From positions 1-27,023 of the forward strand of contig JBAXHD010000035.1 of assembly GCA_037139095.1 (NCBI GenBank): DNA of 27,023 nucleotides, given 5' to 3'. Of the stretch, positions 22,205 through 27,023 are shown in pieces. The position numbers and the translations under genes are program-made. The notes under the pieces are model-generated. The model made no database searches and had not been told where the DNA came from. It saw only the letters and a list, made by a program, of their open reading frames with translations. Numbering within the stretch: position 1 is the stretch's first letter; every line of letters begins with the position of its first letter. The DNA is from WLMZ01 sp037139095. Its GTDB lineage: Bacteria > Actinomycetota > Acidimicrobiia > Acidimicrobiales > Ilumatobacteraceae.

Positions 22205-23887
22205 GTCTTCGCGTCGGCGAGTGATGCCGCGTGCATCGAGCTCGGCGGCAAGCGGCAACGCATGCTTGCGAGTAGAGCCAGTGACATCGCGGAATTGGGC
22301 GACGGTGAAACCGTCGGGGTTGTTTGCAAGCAGAGCTGCCGCCGCCTGTGCTGCGTCGTCGATGGTTTGCGGATGAAAGTAGATGCCGTCGCGCTCAACC
22401 ACGCGAGCGCTGCGAATGAGTAGACGAAGTTCGGTCTTGTCCACGTTGGTCGCATCGGGCGGCGTGAATCGGCCAGCCAACAATGCGGCCACAAACGGAT
22501 GGTCGGCGAGCGGGTCGCGCACCTCTGCCTCGCGAGCGCGGCCGTTATCGATCTCGACGGTGTCGATGGTGCCCAACACCGCTCGCTCACGATCATCGAG
22601 TGAGGCGATGTCGAGACCCAAAGGACCAGCAGCGCTTACACGCTCGAGTACCGAAGCGCGCAACGCATCAACCGCGCCCACAGCAACAACCCATTGCCCG
22701 ATGGTGGCCTCACGCCGTTCGCCGGTAAGCAACTCAAGTTCGTCGACAGTGACCCAGCCGCGCTCGGCGATGACACGGTTGATGTCTCGGTTGGGTCGAG
22801 CTTTCGATGCGGGCAGCACAGGTGCGATGTCGAGTACTTCGCCGCCGCCAACGGTTTCGTTGCGACCCGACTCGCGCAGGATGAAACGGTCGCCCGGCAA
22901 GAGCGGCAGCGCTTCGGGAAGGTGCAGGCGGATGAGCCCGTTGGTGCCGGGCTGAATAGCTTCGTCGCCAAGCACGCGAAGCTTCACGGTGAACTCGCCC
23001 GAGCCGATGTAGGCCACGTAGGCGCCACGACGAGACACCTCGTGCTCAAGGCGCTCGAGCACGTGGAGCGATGCATCGAACCGGTTCGTGGGTCGCCATT
23101 GCTTGGGGTGCACTACGGCGTCGCCTCGATGTACGTCGGTGTGCTCAACGCCGGAGAGGTTCAGCGCTACGCGGTTGCCGGCACCGATGTGTTCTGTGGT
23201 GCTACCCAGGCTCTGAATGCTGCGGACGCGCACATCGTTGTGGCGGGGTCCCACTGACACCCGATCGTCTACGTGCAGCGAGCCGTCGGTGAGGGTTCCC
23301 GTGACCACGGTGCCGCTGCCCTTGGCCGCGAACACTCGGTCGACCCATAGCCGTGGTCGATTTCTGTCGATGGCCTGCGGGGTGGTTGCCACCAAGGTGT
23401 CGAGCGCGTCGCGTAGTTGGTCGAGGCCTGCGCCAGTTGGTGCTGAGACACCGATGATCGCAGCGTCGGCCAAGAAGGTGCCGGCAACGTGATCGAGTAC
23501 TTCGAGCGTCGCGATGTCACGCCATTCGTCGTCGACAAGATCTACCTTGGTCAGCGCGATCACGCCGTGGCGCGCGCCGAGTAGTTCGAGAATGCGCAGA
23601 TGCTCTTCGCTTTGCGGCTTCCATCCTTCGGTGGCTGCAACCACAAACAGGCACGCATCGATACCGCCTACGCCCGCGAGCATGTTGCGCAGAAAACGAA
23701 TGTGCCCAGGAACGTCGATGAAGCTGATGCCCTCACCCGATGGCAGGACCGCGTGAGCAAAGCCGAGGTCGATGGTGAGCCCTCGACGCTTCTCTTCGGC
23801 GAATCGATCTGGGTCGGTGCCGGTAAGCGCTAGCACCAGCGAACTCTTGCCGTGGTCAACGTGACCAGCGGTGGCAACAATGCGCAC
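22139..23887 (-). CDS. selB: Selenocysteine-specific translation elongation factor
   Basis: 582 residues. SelB carries Sec-tRNA(Sec) to UGA codons marked by a SECIS hairpin. The GTPase motifs are all present: GHVDHGKSS (G1), RGLTIDLGFA (G2), DVPGH (G3), TKVD (G4) and SAPTGAG (G5). The lack of an extended EF-Tu-like N-terminus and the RGLTIDLGF signature separate it from EF-Tu. EF-Tu-like domains 2 and 3 follow (RLWVDRVFAAKGSGTVVTGTL; RFILRESGRNETVGGGEVLD), then a winged-helix C-terminus (~350-582) that binds mRNA. The GTG start is 6 nt after the selA stop, so selA-selB is an operon. Its 3' end overlaps the convergent hydrolase. Confidence 0.96.
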   Translation of the reverse strand: MRIVATAGHVDHGKSSLVLALTGTDPDRFAEEKRRGLTIDLGFAHAVLPSGEGISFIDVPGHIRFLRNMLAGVGGIDACLFVVAATEGWKPQSEEHLRILELLGARHGVIALTKVDLVDDEWRDIATLEVLDHVAGTFLADAAIIGVSAPTGAGLDQLRDALDTLVATTPQAIDRNRPRLWVDRVFAAKGSGTVVTGTLTDGSLHVDDRVSVGPRHNDVRVRSIQSLGSTTEHIGAGNRVALNLSGVEHTDVHRGDAVVHPKQWRPTNRFDASLHVLERLEHEVSRRGAYVAYIGSGEFTVKLRVLGDEAIQPGTNGLIRLHLPEALPLLPGDRFILRESGRNETVGGGEVLDIAPVLPASKARPNRDINRVIAERGWVTVDELELLTGERREATIGQWVVAVGAVDALRASVLERVSAAGPLGLDIASLDDRERAVLGTIDTVEIDNGRAREAEVRDPLADHPFVAALLAGRFTPPDATNVDKTELRLLIRSARVVERDGIYFHPQTIDDAAQAAAALLANNPDGFTVAQFRDVTGSTRKHALPLAAELDARGITRRREDLRIGGPRLPIVGSANESPNTA

Positions 23888-23893
23888 GGGTGT

Positions 23894-25171
23894 CTAGCCC
23901 AATGTCCGCAAGGCGTCGATCACGATGCGGTCGTCCTCGGGATCGACACTGCGCAGATCGATGAAGGTACGGCCCTCGCGAACTCGTCCGACTACTGGTG
24001 TGCTGTGGGCGCGCAGTGCGGCGAGGTGATCGCCGACCAGCACTACGCCGAATGAGTCCATGCTGATGCCTGGTGCAGAACCTGCGCCCGGCAGCGCTTG
24101 CATTTCTTCGCCTGAACCCATGCCGGTTGCGGCGCAGATTGCTGCGGCGCGATCGCGCAGTTGCTGCATTGGTGCGGCCACCATCCGCCAGAACGGAATC
24201 GTGGTTGCGGCTGACTTGTCGAGGTAGGCCAATGCCGTGGCTTGCAAGCTCGACAACACAAGGCCACCGGGTCGCAGCGCGCGGGCAAGGGGGTGACGAG
24301 CGCAAGCGGCCACCAGATCGCGCCGGCCAACGATGATGCCGGCCTGCGGACCACCGAGCAGCTTGTCGCCGCTGAAGGTGACCAGCGCAGCGCCGTGCTC
24401 AAGGCTTTGCTTCGCAGCGGGCTCGTTGGCAAGCCATGCGGGCGGTGGGCCACTGAGCCACGGGCAGTTCGAGTCGATCAGGCCGCTGCCGATGTCGGCC
24501 ACAACGGGTACCGAGAGTGTTGCGAGTTCGGCGACGGTGGTTTCCTCGACGAAGCCGTCGATACGGAAGTTTGAGGGATGCACTTTCATGGTGAGCGCGA
24601 TATCGGCGCCTTGGCGTGCGATGGCCTTCGAGTAATCACTGAGGCGAGTGCGGTTGGTGGTGCCCACATCAACCAGCGTTGCGCCCGACTGCTCCATCAC
24701 ATCGGGTACGCGAAACGCTCCGCCAATCTCAACGCTTTCACCGCGGCTCACCGCCACGCCACGGTTGTAAGCCAGCGCGGCGAGCACGAGCATCACTGCG
24801 GCTGCGTTGTTGTTCACGACCATTGCAGCTTCGCCGCCGCACAGGCGAGCGAACAGTTGACCCACTGCAGTTTGGCGTGAACCACGTTCGCCGGTAGCGA
24901 GGTCGAACTCGACGTTGATCGGGCGGGCGGTGTGCTGGGCGCCTACGGGCGCACGGCCGAGGTTGGTGTGCAGCAATACTCCAGTGGCGTTCACCACGGG
25001 CATGAGCAGCGTGCGCGCGAGTTGGGCGGCGCGCTCAGGAGCCGAACCGGGATCGCCTGCTGCGATGGCCTCTCGGGCGATGTCGACGCACAGCGGGTGG
25101 GGGAGTCCACTCGATGCGAGCGATCGGGCGAGCGTGTCGACCGACGGTGGGCGGGACTCCGAATTCGACAT
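23894..25171 (-). CDS. selA: L-seryl-tRNA(Sec) selenium transferase
   Basis: 425 residues, a little shorter than the 463-residue E. coli enzyme. It is a PLP enzyme that turns Ser-tRNA(Sec) into Sec-tRNA(Sec) using selenophosphate. Signatures are VVNATGVLLHTNLGRAP, ERGSRQ, VVNNNAAAVMLVL, SRGESVEIGGAFRVPDVMEQSGA, VGTTNRT and TFSGDKLLGGPQAG, with Lys270 as the Schiff-base lysine. The ATG start follows a leaderless -10. selB starts 6 nt downstream. tRNA-Sec (selC) and selD, the other essential genes, are not in the window. Confidence 0.96.
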   Translation of the reverse strand: MSNSESRPPSVDTLARSLASSGLPHPLCVDIAREAIAAGDPGSAPERAAQLARTLLMPVVNATGVLLHTNLGRAPVGAQHTARPINVEFDLATGERGSRQTAVGQLFARLCGGEAAMVVNNNAAAVMLVLAALAYNRGVAVSRGESVEIGGAFRVPDVMEQSGATLVDVGTTNRTRLSDYSKAIARQGADIALTMKVHPSNFRIDGFVEETTVAELATLSVPVVADIGSGLIDSNCPWLSGPPPAWLANEPAAKQSLEHGAALVTFSGDKLLGGPQAGIIVGRRDLVAACARHPLARALRPGGLVLSSLQATALAYLDKSAATTIPFWRMVAAPMQQLRDRAAAICAATGMGSGEEMQALPGAGSAPGISMDSFGVVLVGDHLAALRAHSTPVVGRVREGRTFIDLRSVDPEDDRIVIDALRTLG

Positions 25172-25184
25172 GGTCGAAATGCTA
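25172..25184 (-). promoter_or_regulatory. Leaderless -10 element of selA-selB
   Basis: On the - strand TAGCAT (25179-25184) is followed by 7 nt and the ATG at 25171, with no SD. This would drive the selAB operon from the first base of the selA ATG. Confidence 0.58.
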
Positions 25185-25283
25185 CGCCTACTGAGGCGCG
25201 CTCAACGTTGGCGGCGCCAGTCGAATCTCCGTCTCGCTATCGTTCGCCGACCGTCCATCGTCGGCCCACCCACCACCATTTCG

Positions 25284-25353
25284 CTTCAACAAACGCTTTG
25301 TTGAAGACTTTTGGTCGACCCTCAACCAATGGTCTTCACCAAACTTTTTGGTG
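25284..25353 (+). repeat. Intergenic hairpin element, copy 2
   Basis: It lies in the 206-bp gap between divergent selA and dut. Two perfect hairpins are seen: CTTCAACAAA (25284-25293) with TTTGTTGAAG (25297-25306) across CGC, and CACCAAA (25337-25343) with TTTGGTG (25347-25353) across CTT. From 25297 it aligns with copy 1 from 15899 over about 60 nt with few mismatches, sharing TTTGTTGAAGACTTTTGGTC and GTCTTCA. The second stem differs from copy 1 on both arms, which keeps the pairing. It sits immediately upstream of the dut promoter. Confidence 0.75.
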
Positions 25354-25364
25354 CGGCCATCGCG

Positions 25365-25377
25365 TATGGTTGCCGGG
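25365..25377 (+). promoter_or_regulatory. Leaderless -10 element of dut
   Basis: TATGGT (25365-25370) is followed by 7 nt and the ATG at 25378. The region where a -35 would be is occupied by the second hairpin of the repeat element. Confidence 0.58.
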
Positions 25378-25812
25378 ATGCTTGCTGTCTCGATCGTGCG
25401 ACTCGACCCCGAACTTGCGCTGCCCGCGTACGCCCATTCGGGCGATGCTGGCATGGACTTGTGCGCTCGCGAAGACGGCGTGCTTGCCGCAGGCGGCGGT
25501 CGCTTGCTGATGCCCACCGGCATCGCCATCGCCATTCCGCAGGGTTACGCCGGATTCGTGTTGCCGCGCAGTGGCTTGGCGCTCAAGCACGGCATCAGCG
25601 TGGTCAACGCGCCAGGGCTCATCGACTCGGCGTATCGCGGCGAGATCAAGGTGGTCTTACTCAACACCGATCCGGCCGACGAGTATCACGTGCGCCGCGG
25701 CGATCGAGTTGCCCAACTGGTGCTGCAGCGCGTGGAAGAAGTGGTGTGGACCGAGGTCGACGGTCTCGACGGTCTCGACCGCGGTGGCGGGTTCGGCCAC
25801 AGCGGCCGCTGA
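25378..25812 (+). CDS. dut: dUTP diphosphatase
   Basis: 144 residues from the ATG at 25378. It hydrolyses dUTP to dUMP, keeping uracil out of DNA and supplying dTMP synthesis. All five trimeric dUTPase motifs are present in order: HSGDAGMDL (I), LPRSGLALKHG (II), GLIDSAYRGEIKVVL (III, catalytic Asp), RRGDRVAQLVL (IV) and the C-terminal RGGGFGHSGR (V, flexible phosphate-closing arm). A longer frame starts at 25348, but it runs through the repeat and -10 element. The internal start matches the family N-terminus (VRLDPELALPAYAHSGDAG). It is followed by 38 bp and a convergent secreted-protein gene. Confidence 0.96.
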   Translation: MLAVSIVRLDPELALPAYAHSGDAGMDLCAREDGVLAAGGGRLLMPTGIAIAIPQGYAGFVLPRSGLALKHGISVVNAPGLIDSAYRGEIKVVLLNTDPADEYHVRRGDRVAQLVLQRVEEVVWTEVDGLDGLDRGGGFGHSGR

Positions 25813-25850
25813 CGCAAGCACGCTGTGACCGAACATCAGGCCACCGAGTC

Positions 25851-26843
25851 CTAGGTGTTACACGAGATGTTGATGTAGAGCGGTTCAGCTCGATTCAAAA
25901 TGAACATCGGATCAAGCATGATTCGGTCGGGTAACAGCGAAACATGAAGGCTGTTGGCCTGCGAGTTTCCGGTGAAGTTGACCTGGCAAGTGGTGTGGTC
26001 AATCACGTCGACAAGCTTGATCTCGCAAAAGATATCGTCGCAGATATTGGTGGCGACAACATTGGGGCTATACGCCTGGAACCTGTCGGAAATCTGGCAG
26101 CACGGCGGTGCGTTAGCAACCATCGACAGCGTGGCAACGATTGGTTGACTGCGGCATTCCCATGCGGTTCCGTTCCAGCGGATCGACTGATTCACCGTGC
26201 AACTTAGACCGCTGAGGCTGTCCGATGGCGTGGTGCACTGCCATGCGGTTCCGCTCCACGTAATTGATTGGCCAGCGGTGCAACCGAGATCGCCGACACC
26301 AGCGGGCCCAGTGGGTCCGGCAGGTGTAGCCACGAAGTATCCGGTGATGTCGAGCAGCGCATTGAGCGGTCCGACCTGATTGAGCAGTTTGACGGTGCCT
26401 GTTGACGATAAGCCAACAACGCCGCTGCCCGACTTCGTGCCCACCAGCGCCTGAGCGTTCACAGCGCTCGCGTTTGGTGCGGCTACGTCGCCCGGGTAGA
26501 GCTTGAGGTAGCCGGTGACCGAAGGATCGGGCACCGTGAGGTTGTAGGCAACGGCAGTTGCAGTGCCCGGGATGGTGCAGTTTCCGTTGGTGCCGGTGAC
26601 TTGCCGTGCGAATTCTTCGGCCGTACTCAACGGAGTTGACCGATCGCCAACATTGTCGGGCGCAGGCCGGGTGTCGAACAGTCGACATGGCGTAATCGCG
26701 ACAAAGGATGTTGTGGCTGGAGCATCAGCGTGGGCGAAGAGAGCCACGGTGCCTCCGGCACCGAAAGAAACCGCAACGGCGGCCCCGATGGCTGCCCATC
26801 GAGAGCGCAGCAAAGCTGAACCAGGGGTAAGTCGACTGAACAC
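25851..26843 (-). CDS. Secreted cysteine-rich protein with Acidimicrobiia-type CRLFDTRP module
   Basis: 330 residues from a GTG at 26843, with AAAGG-like purines upstream. It has a signal peptide (RSRWAAIGAAVAVSFGAGG, likely cut after FAHA). Residues ~48-170 hold the module FVAITPCRLFDTRPAPDNVGDR, VTGTNGNCTIPGTATAVAYNL, and LLDITGYFV, which I recall from many large secreted proteins of Ilumatobacter-like bacteria. A short collagen-like stretch (GPTGPAGVG) is followed by a tandem pair of ~25-residue units, CTAGQSITWSGTAWQC and CTVNQSIRWNGTAWEC, with conserved cysteines and tryptophans. The last ~95 residues contain seven more cysteines (PPCCQ, NICDDIFCEIK, TTCQV, SCNT) and resemble no domain I know. 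It is probably a cell-surface or released protein, function unknown. Confidence 0.82.
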   Translation of the reverse strand: MFSRLTPGSALLRSRWAAIGAAVAVSFGAGGTVALFAHADAPATTSFVAITPCRLFDTRPAPDNVGDRSTPLSTAEEFARQVTGTNGNCTIPGTATAVAYNLTVPDPSVTGYLKLYPGDVAAPNASAVNAQALVGTKSGSGVVGLSSTGTVKLLNQVGPLNALLDITGYFVATPAGPTGPAGVGDLGCTAGQSITWSGTAWQCTTPSDSLSGLSCTVNQSIRWNGTAWECRSQPIVATLSMVANAPPCCQISDRFQAYSPNVVATNICDDIFCEIKLVDVIDHTTCQVNFTGNSQANSLHVSLLPDRIMLDPMFILNRAEPLYINISCNT

Positions 26844-26901
26844 GAAATCCGCCTTTCGTCGGCCTAGGAGAATGGCCGAACGAAATCACTGTACGGATCA
26901 A

Positions 26902-26974
26902 CCTCAAACTGTTTTGGGATACCCGGCCACAGCGGCCGGTGAGGCCGACTCGCTACAACAACAGTTTGGTGAGG
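26902..26974. repeat. Nested inverted repeats upstream of the secreted-protein gene
   Basis: An inner hairpin CCGGCC/GGCCGG (26923-26928 and 26934-26939, 5-nt loop) is enclosed by imperfect arms CCTCAAACTGTT (26902-26913) and AACAGTTTGGTGAGG (26960-26974). No T-run follows. It could be a regulatory hairpin in a long leader or a transcription boundary with the gene beyond the window. The rest of 26844-27023 shows only a doubtful 49-residue frame. Confidence 0.4.
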
Positions 26975-27023
26975 CTTGATGCGAGCCACTTTTGGTAGCG
27001 CGCAGCACTCCATCCCCTACGTT

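Noticed and set aside
25172..25377. Possible tRNA-Sec in the selA-dut gap
   Set aside because: A fragment like a T loop (GTCGAATCTCC) is present, but no acceptor stem, long variable arm or 3' CCA could be matched.
18968..26939. Near-identical 14-mer GGCCACAGCGGCCG at about 18969, 25796 and 26927
   Set aside because: Two copies lie in coding DNA in different frames. A GC-rich 14-mer can recur by chance in 27 kb, and there is no extended similarity around it.
26864..27013. A 49-residue frame on the - strand upstream of the secreted-protein gene
   Set aside because: It has no recognisable domain, no SD or clear -10, and it crosses the nested inverted repeats. It is probably chance coding in the leader region.

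Overview
The window (about 27 kb, roughly 60% GC) looks like a compact chromosomal segment from a high-GC actinobacterium, most likely class Acidimicrobiia (Ilumatobacter-like). This is inferred from three things: a GlnR-type regulator next to glutamine synthetases, a paired ArsA/Get3-like ATPase operon, and a secreted protein with the CRLFDTRPAPDNVG-type module that I associate with that class. No phage, insertion sequence, CRISPR array or plasmid gene was seen. Genes are tightly packed, with many 4-nt stop/start overlaps and overlapping convergent ends. No gene-free stretch exceeds about 210 bp. About a dozen genes have a TANNNT-like hexamer 6-9 nt before the start codon and no Shine-Dalgarno (SD) sequence, so leaderless or near-leaderless transcription seems the main mode here.

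Region 1 (1-5.4 kb, + strand): a membrane-anchored coiled-coil/HhH protein, a RidA-family deaminase, the DNA repair glycosylase Tag, an apparent operon of a 51-residue membrane protein, a group II PLP decarboxylase and an 8-oxoguanine deaminase, then a Tat-exported SGNH hydrolase. Region 2 (5.4-8.7 kb, - strand): a nitrogen cassette in the order glnII, terminator, GSI-type glnA, GlnR-like orphan regulator. Four 11-bp-phased boxes upstream of glnII resemble a GlnR operator. Region 3 (8.7-16 kb): an unknown membrane-anchored protein, NAD synthetase, an MFS transporter on the opposite strand, then aspartokinase, a methyltransferase and aspartate-semialdehyde dehydrogenase (first steps to Lys/Thr/Met).

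Region 4 (16-21.2 kb): a MazG-like pyrophosphohydrolase, tRNA-Pro(CGG), a single-domain receiver and two ArsA/Get3-like ATPases (all - strand), divergent from a long NfeD-like membrane protein whose protease serine appears to be missing. A second methyltransferase follows on the - strand. Region 5 (21.2-27 kb): an alpha/beta hydrolase, the selenocysteine genes selA-selB (- strand), dUTPase, and a secreted cysteine-rich protein. tRNA-Sec, selD and any obvious selenoprotein are absent from the window.

The most interesting items are the self-contained glnII/glnA/GlnR circuit with an internal terminator, the ArsA pair with a receiver-domain partner, the palindromic SD shared by two divergent genes, a two-copy intergenic hairpin element with compensatory base changes, and the pervasive leaderless promoters.
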